Notes under the pieces: model-generated
Database searches by the model: none
Told to the model about the DNA's origin: nothing
What the model saw: the letters and a program-made list of their open reading frames with translations, nothing else
In this document: positions 8,026 through 16,624 of the stretch, piece after piece
Layout: each line of letters begins with the position of its first letter
Position numbering within the stretch: position 1 is the stretch's first letter
NCBI RefSeq assembly: GCF_049240685.1
Contig: NZ_JBMLSD010000428.1
Span: 1-21,091, forward strand
DNA from: Flectobacillus sp049240685
Lineage (GTDB): Bacteria; Bacteroidota; Bacteroidia; Cytophagales; Spirosomataceae
Direction of reading: 5' to 3'
Length of the DNA: 21,091 bases
Program-made: the position numbers and the translations under genes

Positions 8026-10425
8026 ATGAAAAAATTATTACCACTTTTGGGTCTATTGTTGTATTCTGTGATAAGCCAAGCACAGGTACAAATTCAAGGA
8101 AAGGTTATTTCCTCCGATAATCAAGAAGAAATCATCGGTGCTAATCTCTACCTTGTTGAATTGCGTCGAGGAAATTTGAGTCAACAGCATGGTAAATTTT
8201 ACTTCAATGACCTTAAAAAAGGCACCTATACTCTACAAATAAGTCATATTGGGTATAAAACCTATACACAAAAAATCAATCTTCACACTGACACTACGCT
8301 ACATATTAAGCTTACGCCGAGTGCAGTTTCGCTCGAAGAAGTTATTGTTTCTGGCTCGGCAAGCAAAACGGTCGTTAAAGAAAGTCCTATTCCTATTGCT
8401 GCACTCTCCAAAACACAATGGCTACAATCGGGTAGTACCAACCTTGTGGATGCTATTAGTAAACTCCCTGGCATGTCGCAAATTACTACAGGTGCCACGT
8501 TGTCGAAGCCTATTATTCGTGGACTGGGTTTTAATCGAGTGATTACGATGCATGATGGAGTACGACAAGAGGATAATCAATGGGGTGAAGAACATTCATT
8601 ACATATCGACGAATATTCAATCGATCGATATGAGATTATTCGAGGAGCAGGTTCGTTGATGTACGGCTCGGATGGTATTGGTGGGGTGATGTCTGTCATT
8701 TCTATTTTACCTCCCGAGAACACCTCATTAGCTGGAAATATTTTATATAATTTTCAGAGCAATCAAGGATTTCATGGGGTATCTGGTACTTTAGCTCACA
8801 ACCAAAATGGCTTACTTTGGCAGGCGAGATTTAGCCTAAAAGATGCTCAAAACTATCAAAATAAATATGATGGCAGGGTTTGGGGTTCAAACTTCAATGA
8901 ACTTAATTTTTCGGGAATAGTGGGAGTTCAAAAAAAATGGGGATATTCCCGTTTGTACTTTTCAAAATTTGGACAAAATATCAATATCATCGATGGACAG
9001 CGCGATACACAAGGGCGTTTTGTAAAAGCTATTTTGGAAAATGGTGAAGAAAAACTATTGACCGTATCGCCCCAAGAACTTGAAAGTAGAGCGATTAATC
9101 CTAGTAACTCACAAGCATTGAGTAATTACAAATTAACGAGTAACTCTTTGTTTCAACTAGGAGCTTCTTCTTTGAGCCTCACTTTTTCTTACGCCCAAAA
9201 TCACCGTCGTGAATACGGCAATATATACAAGCCTTTTGAGCCAGATTTGTATTTCTTTTTGCAAAACTATTACTATGATATTCGCCTTCATTTGCCTGAG
9301 CGTAACCAATGGGAAACTAGCGTTGGGAGTAATGGCTTATGGCAAAATATGAATAACAAGGGTAATGAAACGCTATATCCTAATTTTGATTTAGCAGATA
9401 AAGGAGTTTTTATTTTTTCAAAAAAGAAATGGAATCATTGGATTGTGAGCGGAGGACTTCGCTATGACCATCGCCAATTAAATATCGCACAACTTTACGT
9501 AGATGCGGATGGCAAATTTCAGACCTCTCCTAACGGTGCAATCGAAGAACGTTTTAGTGGTTTACGTAGCTCTTACAGTAACATAACTGGTAGCTTGGGA
9601 CTAGTATATAAATTCAACTCCAATCTAAGTATGCGTAGCAATGTGGCGAGAGGCTTTCGGGCGCCATCTGTTCCTGAATTATCATCCAACGGCGAACATG
9701 CAGGGACTTTTCGTTATGAAATTGGGAATATCAATCAAAAATCAGAAGTTTCTTTACAAACAGATTTGGGTTTTACATGGGAAAACCGTCAGTGGTATGT
9801 GGATGTAAGCTGGTTTAGAAACCAAATTCAGCATTATACTTATTCGGAGAGAGTTCAGACGCAGAATGGTAAAGACTCTTTGATTAACCAAGTACCTGTG
9901 TTTAGATATGTACAAGGCAATGCCCTACTGCAAGGTTTGGAAGCAACTGTCAACTTTACTCCTGTACCTTGGTTGAGCCTCAACCAAAGTTATTCGATGG
10001 TAAAAGGTATTAACCAACAAGCTACTAATGATTCGTCAAAATATTTACCATTTATGCCACCAGCACGCTGGATTAGTCAAGTAAAATGGAATAAAAAAGC
10101 TTGGGGAAAATATATAGAAAATGTGTATTTCTTGGCAGAATTAGAACATCATCAAACCCAAAATCAGGTACTGTTGGCTTACAATACAGAAACGATGACG
10201 CCAGCTTATTCCCTAGTAAATTTAGGAGCGGGTATGACTTGGCGAAACAAAGATAAAAAGACCATTGCATCCATCTATATCAATGTCAACAACCTATTTG
10301 ACCTAGCTTATCAAAACCATCAAAGCCGCCTCAAATACCTCGACACCAACCTCGCTACCCAAAGGCGTGGGGTTTATAACATGGGACGAAACATCAGTAT
10401 AAAATTGGTAGTACCGATTCATTAA
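8026..10425 (+). CDS. TonB-dependent outer-membrane receptor
   Basis: Outer-membrane TonB-dependent transporter, 799 aa. Signal peptide at residues 1-20 (LLPLLGLLLYSVISQAQ); CarboxypepD_reg-like domain (about 22-98, with GKVISSDNQEEIIGANLYL and HIGYKTY); a TonB-box-like LEEVIVSGS (103-111); plug (about 118-228) containing IIRGLGFNRVITMHDGVRQ, NQWGEEHSLHIDE and YEIIRGAGSLMYGSDGIGGVMSV; then the barrel, including the ARGFRAPSVPELSSNGEHAG turn typical of siderophore/metal-type receptors. The C-terminus ends NISIKLVVPIH. No SusD partner is adjacent. It has its own promoter with an operator-like dyad at the start site, and a large hairpin directly after the stop codon. Substrate cannot be read off; the His/Glu-rich plug loop and the dyad make a metal or metal complex plausible, by inference only. 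Confidence 0.92.
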   Translation: MKKLLPLLGLLLYSVISQAQVQIQGKVISSDNQEEIIGANLYLVELRRGNLSQQHGKFYFNDLKKGTYTLQISHIGYKTYTQKINLHTDTTLHIKLTPSAVSLEEVIVSGSASKTVVKESPIPIAALSKTQWLQSGSTNLVDAISKLPGMSQITTGATLSKPIIRGLGFNRVITMHDGVRQEDNQWGEEHSLHIDEYSIDRYEIIRGAGSLMYGSDGIGGVMSVISILPPENTSLAGNILYNFQSNQGFHGVSGTLAHNQNGLLWQARFSLKDAQNYQNKYDGRVWGSNFNELNFSGIVGVQKKWGYSRLYFSKFGQNINIIDGQRDTQGRFVKAILENGEEKLLTVSPQELESRAINPSNSQALSNYKLTSNSLFQLGASSLSLTFSYAQNHRREYGNIYKPFEPDLYFFLQNYYYDIRLHLPERNQWETSVGSNGLWQNMNNKGNETLYPNFDLADKGVFIFSKKKWNHWIVSGGLRYDHRQLNIAQLYVDADGKFQTSPNGAIEERFSGLRSSYSNITGSLGLVYKFNSNLSMRSNVARGFRAPSVPELSSNGEHAGTFRYEIGNINQKSEVSLQTDLGFTWENRQWYVDVSWFRNQIQHYTYSERVQTQNGKDSLINQVPVFRYVQGNALLQGLEATVNFTPVPWLSLNQSYSMVKGINQQATNDSSKYLPFMPPARWISQVKWNKKAWGKYIENVYFLAELEHHQTQNQVLLAYNTETMTPAYSLVNLGAGMTWRNKDKKTIASIYINVNNLFDLAYQNHQSRLKYLDTNLATQRRGVYNMGRNISIKLVVPIH

Positions 10426-10539
10426 TTGTGAATTTTGAATGAGTGAATTGTGAATTATTTTTTGAATTAGCATAAACCTTCTACCATTTTCTAGTCTTGT
10501 TAAAATAATTCACAATTCTTCACTCGCAATTCACAACTT
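10424..10539. terminator. Large inverted repeat between convergent genes (bidirectional terminator-like)
   Basis: Arms at 10424-10461 and 10502-10539 are near reverse complements. The innermost 17 bp (GAATTGTGAATTATTTT at 10445-10461) are perfect, and the loop is 40 nt. The arms consist of repeated GTGAATT-like units. The structure fills the whole gap between the receptor stop codon and the gldD stop codon. Confidence 0.65.
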
Positions 10540-10541
10540 CT

Positions 10542-11135
10542 CTAATGCCACTGCAAAGTATTAATCAAACGAATGACGTCGGTTTTGAGATAGTCAATGA
10601 CAGGAGCTAAAGAATCACTTTTGGTGGCAGTATTGAAATATAAAGCACCACGTAAGTAATGCTTTGTTGAATCAGTCGTATAAAACTGCACATACGTTGG
10701 TACCTCTCCTTCTAATTCTATCAATTTAGCCGTTTTGCCCGACTTAGTTTTCATCACCAAATCTTTGATAGAATAAGCCTTAATATTATGTCTTGCGGCC
10801 AAACGGTGGGCATCGTCAATCAGTTTAGCCAGTTTTTTTTGGTCGCCATTCAAAGATTTATAGGTTAACTGAATCATCGCCTTCATTTCTGGATAATAAA
10901 TATAAATCCAGTGTGGCTCTGCCCATCTAACTGTATCAGGTTTTATGACTGCATGTTTAGAATACTCAAAGCTATAGGGATGCTTTTCGGCGAGCATTTG
11001 GTATTCAGCTTTGGGCAAATCAATACGATTATAACCTTTGGGTTTGGGAGTAAAACCATCGTCATCCTTCTTCTGACGACAAGCCGATACGCTCATCAAA
11101 AGGAGTACTAACAAAGCAGAAAACCTCACAGCCAT
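10542..11135 (-). CDS. gldD: Gliding motility lipoprotein GldD
   Basis: Lipoprotein of the Bacteroidota gliding machinery. In Flavobacterium, gldD is required for gliding, and gldD mutants are also affected in type IX secretion. From the chosen ATG (11135) the protein is 197 aa, with a type II signal peptide MAVRFSALLVLLLMSVSAC and lipidation at Cys19. The family hallmark PKPKGYNRIDLP follows shortly after (about residues 30-41), then EYQML and the conserved middle with WIYIYYPEMKAMIQLTY. In-frame ATGs also exist at 11189 and 11279. The start at 11135 puts the signal peptide at the N-terminus. The one at 11279 overlaps the terminator region of the upstream gene. A TACTTTTG box at 11199-11192, 57-64 nt upstream of 11135, also favours the shorter form. 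gldE, its usual partner in flavobacteria, is not in this window. Confidence 0.88.
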   Translation of the reverse strand: MAVRFSALLVLLLMSVSACRQKKDDDGFTPKPKGYNRIDLPKAEYQMLAEKHPYSFEYSKHAVIKPDTVRWAEPHWIYIYYPEMKAMIQLTYKSLNGDQKKLAKLIDDAHRLAARHNIKAYSIKDLVMKTKSGKTAKLIELEGEVPTYVQFYTTDSTKHYLRGALYFNTATKSDSLAPVIDYLKTDVIRLINTLQWH

Positions 11136-11283
11136 CAGACCATGAGGTTTTCTTTGAATTGTATATGTATGAATTTTTTTGAGATTCATTACAAAAGTAG
11201 TTATTGGTGATTGTGCCTTGTTCCAAATAGCTAGTCGCTTCAAACAGGCTGATAATACTTGCAAAACTACATCATTCAAGTAT

Positions 11284-11310
11284 AAAATCTAAGAAGAAAC
11301 GTTCTTAGAT
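11284..11310 (-). terminator. Hairpin terminator after the AIM24-family gene
   Basis: Perfect 9-bp stem ATCTAAGAA (11287-11295) / TTCTTAGAT (11302-11310) with a 6-nt loop, followed on the minus strand by TTTTATA. It lies 30 nt after the AIM24-family stop codon. Confidence 0.75.
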
Positions 11311-11339
11311 AAACTTTATTGCAAAATTTATGTCCACGC

Positions 11340-12119
11340 TTAATCTTCAAACAGATTACCCAGTCCGCCTAATACCGAACCGCCTTCCTTGTTGGTATTT
11401 TGACCATACGGCGAAAGAGTACGAATAAGTTTTGAAAGAGGCATTGATTGAATCCAAACACGCCCTGTACCACGCATAGTAGCCAAAAATAGCCCTTCTC
11501 CACCAAAAACCATTGATTTCAAATTACCTGCACGCTGAATGTCGTAGCTCAAGGTTGGTTCAAAAGCCACAATACAACCTGTATCAATTCGTAAGGTTTC
11601 GTTGTTCAGGTACTTTTCTACAATTGTACCACCAGCGTGTACAAAGGCCAAACCATCGCCTTGTAATTTTTCAAGAATAAAACCTTCACCACCAAAGAAA
11701 CCAGAGCCAATACGTTGGTTGAAAGTAATAGATACTTTTGTACCCAATGCGGCACACAAGAAACTATCTTTCTGAGCAATTAAAGTATTGCCTGGCATGG
11801 TTGCCAAATTAATAGGAACGATTGTACCTGGATGTGGCGCTGCAAAAGCTACTTTACGCTTGCCATAACCACGGTTGGTAAAGTGCGTCATAAATAACGA
11901 CTCTCCCGTCAATAAACGACTACCAGCTTGGAAGATTTTACCCAAAACAGAATTGTCTGCATTAGAGCCATCGCCCATTTTGGTTTCAAAGGTAATACCA
12001 TCTTCCATATAAACCATGGCGCCTGCTTCGGCTATCACGGTTTCGTTTGGGTCTAATTCAATCTCTACAATTTGGATATCTTCACCAATAATTTTGTAAT
12101 CAATTTCGTGCGAGTACAT
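11340..12119 (-). CDS. AIM24/TIGR00266-family protein
   Basis: A 259-aa soluble protein with no signal peptide or membrane span, belonging to the AIM24/TIGR00266 family. Characteristic features are the early strand pair with ETVIAEAGAMVYMEDGI (about residues 28-44), Gly-rich turns (MGDGSNADNSVLGKIFQAGSRLLTGESLFMTHFTN), the repeated GGEGF/GGEGLF motif, and VHAGGTIVEKYL. The family adopts a beta-rich fold with internal repeats and is widespread in bacteria; its biochemical role is not established, and the mitochondrial namesake supports inner-membrane architecture. The gene stands between its own terminator at 11284-11310 and a weak hairpin at 12239-12273 after the upstream acyltransferase gene, so it is probably monocistronic. 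Family confident, function open. Confidence 0.85.
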   Translation of the reverse strand: MYSHEIDYKIIGEDIQIVEIELDPNETVIAEAGAMVYMEDGITFETKMGDGSNADNSVLGKIFQAGSRLLTGESLFMTHFTNRGYGKRKVAFAAPHPGTIVPINLATMPGNTLIAQKDSFLCAALGTKVSITFNQRIGSGFFGGEGFILEKLQGDGLAFVHAGGTIVEKYLNNETLRIDTGCIVAFEPTLSYDIQRAGNLKSMVFGGEGLFLATMRGTGRVWIQSMPLSKLIRTLSPYGQNTNKEGGSVLGGLGNLFED

Positions 12120-12238
12120 AGTCAGTTTTAGTTTTTAGATTCAGAAAACTTTAATCTTTTGATGCAAATTAAGATAAAGAATTAGTTCTAAAAATAACAT
12201 TTGTGGATAATTGGCAAATTTGTTGAGTAATCGGTGCT

Positions 12239-12273
12239 AAAAACGGACGACCTTGTCTCATTCAAATATCCGT
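12239..12273 (-). terminator. Weak terminator-like hairpin after the acyltransferase gene
   Basis: ACGGA (12243-12247) and TCCGT (12269-12273) flank a 21-nt loop with a small inner GAC/GTC pairing. Five T follow on the minus strand. The stem is short, so this is uncertain. Confidence 0.4.
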
Positions 12274-12293
12274 ACTTCAAAAACTAATAAATA

Positions 12294-13025
12294 TTATGAG
12301 TTGTATGCCAGAAGAGTACTTTGAATTACTTGAAATACTTCTTCTTTCAATGCTTCAACATCTTCTTGTGTTTTGCCCAGCGTAGAAATTGGTTCGTGAA
12401 CAACCACCTTCAAAGGCATACGCGTCAAGGAAGGGTTACTATCAAACATTATTTTGTAGTTATTCACAAAAGTGACAGGTACAACGGGCACCTGTTGCTG
12501 TATAGCCATCACAAACGCACCATCTTTCAAAGGTTTGTGCATCAATGGTGGCGTTTTAGATTTAATGCCACCTTCAGGGAAAATCACGATACTTCTACCA
12601 TTTTGCAAAGCTCTAATCGAACGAGTCATCGATTTGGCACGACTACTACGGTCTTCTCTATCTACCTGAATATGAAGTTTTGAAAACATATACCCAAACA
12701 GAGGTACTTTTTTAATCGCGCTTTTTCCTACAAATGCGTAATAGTTTTTCAACACTACTCCCATTGCGGCTATATCCAAATACGAAAAGTGATTGGCACA
12801 AAAGACATAGGCTTGTTGGGTATCGGGTTGAAAACGGTATTCAACACGAATAGGTACTCCAATCATCGGAAAGTATAGTTTCCCCCACAAACGATTTAGA
12901 TAGTGAGCTTTAGGCTTCCATGATTCTTTTTGCAGAAATAACCAGAAGAAAGGAAACAGAAGTAAAAAAATAAATATCAGCCAAAACGCTGCCCAGATAT
13001 TATAAAGTGTTTTAAAAATACGCAT
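12294..13025 (-). CDS. plsC: 1-acyl-sn-glycerol-3-phosphate acyltransferase (PlsC-like)
   Basis: Membrane-associated acyltransferase of the PlsC/LPLAT family, 243 aa. It is expected to transfer an acyl chain to lysophosphatidic acid to make phosphatidic acid. One N-terminal membrane helix (about residues 8-31) precedes the catalytic domain. Motif I is NHFSYLD (78-84), giving the NHx4D His-Asp pair. Motif II region has VDRED (121-125). Motif III is FPEGGIKSK (149-157), with GG where FPEGTRS is commoner. Motif IV is VPVVPVTF (179-186). The ATG at 13025 keeps the anchor helix. Other acyl acceptors such as ornithine lipids are possible, since Bacteroidota carry several paralogues. Family very likely; exact substrate less sure. 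Confidence 0.85.
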   Translation of the reverse strand: MRIFKTLYNIWAAFWLIFIFLLLFPFFWLFLQKESWKPKAHYLNRLWGKLYFPMIGVPIRVEYRFQPDTQQAYVFCANHFSYLDIAAMGVVLKNYYAFVGKSAIKKVPLFGYMFSKLHIQVDREDRSSRAKSMTRSIRALQNGRSIVIFPEGGIKSKTPPLMHKPLKDGAFVMAIQQQVPVVPVTFVNNYKIMFDSNPSLTRMPLKVVVHEPISTLGKTQEDVEALKEEVFQVIQSTLLAYNS

Positions 13026-13094
13026 AGAGACAAAATTAGAGAAAAGTCTTCAGTTGTGAGAAGATAATTGTCAGGAAAGAATTGAGGCAACAAT

Positions 13095-13124
13095 AAAAAA
13101 GCTTGATAGCAATAGCTACCAAGC
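13095..13124 (-). terminator. Rho-independent terminator after the LytTR regulator gene
   Basis: On the minus strand GCTTGGTAGC (13124-13115) pairs with GCTATCAAGC (13110-13101), ten pairs including one G-U, with a 4-nt loop TATT. TTTTTT follows at 13100-13095. This is a textbook terminator about 80 nt beyond the stop codon. Confidence 0.85.
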
Positions 13125-13205
13125 CCTGGAAATATTGTATTGCAAGAATCACATTTAGTCTCTGTATATTGCTATAATCATAGATATGAGCTGTCTATAT
13201 TAAAC

Positions 13206-13940
13206 TTAGATTCCCATCATTTCTTTGAAGGCTACTGAGTTTCTGGTCGAAATTTCTAATTCGATACCATTATTCAACACCACTTTCATTCCACCTTTGT
13301 AGTAGGAATCAATATCATGGATATACTCAGTATTAATAATTTGCTGGCGATTTGCTCTGAAGAAAATCGTAGGGTCGAGACGTTCTTGGATTTTATTCAA
13401 CGAACGGTGAATCATCGGGCGATTATTGCCAAAATGGAAACGGCAGTAGTTACCAACAGATTCAATCATGAATACCTCAGACAGTCTTACGAAATAGCAC
13501 TTTTCGCCATCTTTCAAGAAAATACGTTTGTCAGGAGACAATCGACCTTCTGAAACAGCTGCAGTAGCTCTTTCTTGCTGAATTTCGGAACGAACCTTTT
13601 CAATAGTTTTAGCCAAACGCTCTGTCTTTGTAGGCTTTAGGATATAGTCCATCGCCTCTGATTCGAATGCTTGGATGGCATATTGGTTGTAAGCCGTCAC
13701 GAACACCACTTTTGGCACAAACTCTAATTCTTCTAATAAATCAAAGCCATTTTTTTCAGGCATTTCAATATCTAGAAAAATTAAATCTGGCTGTAGTCGG
13801 TGTATTTTCTCCAAAGCCTCATCTACGTTTTCGGCTTCATCTATAATCTGAATGTCCGAAAACTCTTGTAACAAGTACTTTAGCTCTTGACGCGCGAGCC
13901 TCTCGTCGTCGACCAAGATGGTTTTAATTTTCTTACTCAT
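13206..13940 (-). CDS. LytTR-family response regulator
   Basis: Two-component response regulator of the LytR/AlgR type, 244 aa from the chosen start. The receiver domain opens with KTILVDDERLARQEL (acidic pair Asp11-Asp12); the phosphoacceptor Asp57 lies in LIFLDIEMPEKNG, the switch Thr82 in FVTAY, and Lys102 in ILKPT. After a linker the LytTR DNA-binding domain follows (about residue 137 on), with IFLKDGEKCYFVRLSEVFMIES, then HRSLNKIQERL and FFRANRQQIIN. A longer in-frame start at 14033 would add 31 residues with no receiver homology, so the ATG at 13940 is preferred. No partner LytS-type histidine kinase is present in this window, and regulated genes are unknown. Terminated by the hairpin at 13095-13124. 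Confidence 0.9.
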   Translation of the reverse strand: MSKKIKTILVDDERLARQELKYLLQEFSDIQIIDEAENVDEALEKIHRLQPDLIFLDIEMPEKNGFDLLEELEFVPKVVFVTAYNQYAIQAFESEAMDYILKPTKTERLAKTIEKVRSEIQQERATAAVSEGRLSPDKRIFLKDGEKCYFVRLSEVFMIESVGNYCRFHFGNNRPMIHRSLNKIQERLDPTIFFRANRQQIINTEYIHDIDSYYKGGMKVVLNNGIELEISTRNSVAFKEMMGI

Positions 13941-14583
13941 CGGTTGTAAATTTAACAAGTCGTGATAATGGCGGTTACCAGCTCTTGGAGAATAAGGCAG
14001 TCTATTAGCCATACCTGAGTAACTGATTTTCAATTAATTAACAACAACAGTTCAACACCTGTGAACTAATCAGGATTGATATTTTAAAAAATACCTCGGA
14101 TTTATTGCTAATATAGTAAATTCTCTAGCATTTTGTTTACGTGCGCCATGATTATTTCAAAATCTCAGCCCTATTTTTGGTCAAAAAGATTCAAAAAATC
14201 TTCTCTGCTCAAAATGTTAATTTTTTCTTCAAATGATTAAAAATTAACACTAAAAACCATGAGGATTGCTAAGGAAGTTTTACCAAGTTGTATTAGGAAT
14301 AATTGTGTTAAATCCCATTTCTCACGACTATCATGTATTTTATGGATAAAATTAACAACTTTCTTGCCAAATATACCTACCGTCTAATAAGAAATAACGA
14401 CAGTCTCTTTATTTCCCCTCTTACAACTGATTTTTTACAAGGCTCAGTTTTAAATAGTATTTTCTTGCAAAAATACAACCACCACCTCCTCATCTCCCAA
14501 TAAGCTCCATAAATATTAAGTTTACGACTCAAAAATCACCATTTGGTAACTCAAAAATCTGTAATTTTGAAGAAGATAATAAT
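13941..14583. other. Long non-coding gap upstream of the LytTR regulator
   Basis: About 640 bases without a convincing gene. It holds a GTTCA/TGAAC dyad (14050-14066), a 6-bp hairpin AAGATT/AATCTT (14186-14202), and a perfect 11-bp inverted repeat TGTTAATTTTT (14215-14225) / AAAAATTAACA (14239-14249) with a 13-nt loop. These could be regulator sites or part of a long leader; no function is assigned. A 56-codon open frame at 14333-14503 looks like chance. Confidence 0.5.
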
Positions 14584-14616
14584 AAAAAAGACGTACCCGA
14601 AGGATACGTCTTTTTT
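14584..14616. terminator. Bidirectional terminator after pyruvate kinase
   Basis: Stem AAAAAAGACGTACCC (14584-14598) / GGATACGTCTTTTTT (14602-14616) with one mismatch and loop GAA. The A/T ends give a U tract in both directions. It sits 20 nt after the pyk stop codon. Confidence 0.9.
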
Positions 14617-14635
14617 ATGTTATGTAAAGTTAAGA

Positions 14636-16108
14636 TTACTCTACTACACCTAACTGTACAGTATTAGTTTTCAAATCCTTGTTTGAAGGCACACTCAAGG
14701 TAGTTACATAAGTATCTCCTTTTGCTAATAAACCTTTTTCAACCAAGATATCCGTCATACCATTTACGGTAGCTTCTACATCTTTGCCATCGGCTTCGTA
14801 GTAGAATACTTTAGCTCCCCACAACAAGCCCATTACAGTCATAATAGCTTTGTTTGAAGTAAACACATAAAGGTTAGCTTTTGGACGGTGCGCCGACAAG
14901 CGGAATGCTGTATAACCGCTGTTTGTGATGCAAAGGATTGCTTCCGCTTTCGTATCACGAGCCAAACGACATGCACTAGCAATCATACGGTCGTTTAATG
15001 GATACTTAGAGTTGTTGTTTGACAAAGAGTGATTTTTGAAATAAATAGCAGCCTCGTCACCTTTTACGATTTCGATTTTATTTTGCTGCTCTTCAACCAC
15101 CTCTTGGATGTGAGCCATAGTTTCGACAGCTTTTACGGGATAAGCTCCTGAAGCAGACTCAGCACTCAACATAGTAGCAGATGCTCCTTGCAATACGGCG
15201 TTGGCAACGTCAGACGTTTCAGCACGTGTTGGCACTGGATTTGATATCATCGACTCCAACATTTGTGTTGCCACGATAACTGGTTTTCCAGCCTGAGTAC
15301 ATTTTTCTACCATGACGCGTTGTAAGTGAGGTACTTCAGCACCATCCATTTCAACACCCAAGTCACCACGTGCTACCATGATACCATCTGTAGCAGCAAT
15401 GATTTCGTCAAGGTTATCTATCGCCTCTGGCTTCTCAATTTTAGCAATTACTTTTGTATCTTTTCCGTAAGCAGCAATTTTTTGTTTGATATCATAAATA
15501 TCATCTGCTTTACGCACGAATGAAAGCGCAACCCAGTCGACACCATTGTCCAAACCAAAATACAAATCTGCTTCATCTTTTGGAGTCAAACATGGTAAAG
15601 AAACTTTTGTACCTGGCAGGTTGATACCTTTTTTAGATTTTAAGATACCACCATAAATCACTTCAGTAACTACTTCTTTCTTCTCTTTATCAACTGTTAA
15701 TACTTTTACTTCTAAGTTACCATCATCCATCAAAATACGCTCACCTGGCACTACATCCAAGTACATTGACGTGTAAGTTGTACCTACTCTTTCAGAAGTA
15801 CCCACAACGTTTTCGTCCATTACAAAAGTAAGGGTTTTGCCTGGAATCAATTCTACACCGTTGTTTTCAACAAGCTGAGTACGAATTTTCGGACCTTGTA
15901 AGTCTTGAAGTATCGTTAGGTTTGTACCTAAAGCTTCAGAGACAGCTCTGATGTTCTTTACTCTCTGAAGGTGGTCTTCATGAGTACCATGCGAGAAGTT
16001 AAGTCTGAATATGTTTGCACCTGCTTGGGCAAGCTTGGTCAACATCTCTGGTGATTCTGATGCTGGGCCAATCGTAGCTACAATCTTGGTCTTTCTTTGA
16101 TAAGACAT
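14636..16108 (-). CDS. pyk: Pyruvate kinase
   Basis: Glycolytic enzyme transferring phosphate from phosphoenolpyruvate to ADP, cytoplasmic. From the chosen ATG (16108) it is 490 aa and begins MSYQRKTKIVATIGPASES, the usual start of the TIM-barrel A domain. Visible motifs: RLNFSHG (35-41) and LQDLQGPKIR with active-site residues, then the B domain (about 72-175). The catalytic KIEKPEAI follows, with Lys near 223, then MVARGDLGVEM (244-254) binding Mg and substrate, and VATQMLESM (279-287). The C-terminal allosteric domain is complete, with YTAFRLSAHRPKANLYVFT. An in-frame ATG at 16174 would add 22 residues without family similarity. Terminator at 14584-14616. Confidence 0.97.
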   Translation of the reverse strand: MSYQRKTKIVATIGPASESPEMLTKLAQAGANIFRLNFSHGTHEDHLQRVKNIRAVSEALGTNLTILQDLQGPKIRTQLVENNGVELIPGKTLTFVMDENVVGTSERVGTTYTSMYLDVVPGERILMDDGNLEVKVLTVDKEKKEVVTEVIYGGILKSKKGINLPGTKVSLPCLTPKDEADLYFGLDNGVDWVALSFVRKADDIYDIKQKIAAYGKDTKVIAKIEKPEAIDNLDEIIAATDGIMVARGDLGVEMDGAEVPHLQRVMVEKCTQAGKPVIVATQMLESMISNPVPTRAETSDVANAVLQGASATMLSAESASGAYPVKAVETMAHIQEVVEEQQNKIEIVKGDEAAIYFKNHSLSNNNSKYPLNDRMIASACRLARDTKAEAILCITNSGYTAFRLSAHRPKANLYVFTSNKAIMTVMGLLWGAKVFYYEADGKDVEATVNGMTDILVEKGLLAKGDTYVTTLSVPSNKDLKTNTVQLGVVE

Positions 16109-16624
16109 CTTTCGGTTACAGTTTAAGGGATATGATTGGGGAAAGTTATCGAATTCGTCTACTTTTTGAGCCATTGAGCTCTCGATAACTCGACAAAAAA
16201 TTCAAATGATGTTGCAATTTACAATTTATGAATCGAAAATAGAACCATAATTTGAGTATTTATTACGGAGCTCCACTTTAGGCATCATAAATTGCATCTA
16301 AATTAGGCAAATTTGGAATAATATACACTCAACCGAAGAAAGTTTGCAGTTTATTTCTTTTTGGTTAACATGATTTTGAATGTATTCTTTCAAAAAGAAT
16401 ATATTTTGGTCACATCTCATCAAATTTCACTCCTAGCGTTTTTTCGCTTCTTGCCTCACAGACCTTTTTAAGCTTTTTTTTGTATCTTGCCAAGTTGCCT
16501 TTTTGGCACTAAGCCTGTAGTGCAGAAGCAAGTTGTTGGTTTAGCCAATTCGATGTAAACAATCGATTGATACAACAATACTGTAGCTATTCGGCAATTT
16601 CATGAAACAAACTCTTTAGATTTT
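16109..16624. other. Divergent intergenic region between pyk and the guanine deaminase gene
   Basis: This region should hold both promoters, but no exact TAnnTTTG box with proper spacing is visible. Dyads seen: CAATTTATGA (16222-16231) with TCATAAATTG (16285-16294); ATTCTTT-caa-AAAGAAT (16384-16400); and GCACTA/TAGTGC (16506-16523), a small leader hairpin about 100 nt before the deaminase. None matches a riboswitch I know. Confidence 0.45.

Noticed and set aside
12321..12683. 120-codon plus-strand frame opposite plsC
   Set aside because: It is antisense to conserved PlsC motifs and has no domain of its own.
13031..13038. TAATTTTG box on the minus strand 5 nt before the plsC ATG, suggesting a leaderless transcript
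   Set aside because: No matching -33 TTG at the right distance, and an 8-nt AT-rich match is expected by chance.
14333..14503. Open frame of 56 codons in the LytTR-pyk gap
   Set aside because: No recognisable domain, no promoter or ribosome-binding signal, and composition like the surrounding AT-rich DNA.
16483..16490. TATCTTGC as a possible -7 box for the guanine deaminase gene
   Set aside because: It deviates from TAnnTTTG at the conserved end, and no -33 element is correctly spaced.
16489..16523. Purine riboswitch in the leader of the guanine deaminase gene
   Set aside because: Small hairpins exist, but the conserved purine-riboswitch core and loop-loop sequences are not seen.
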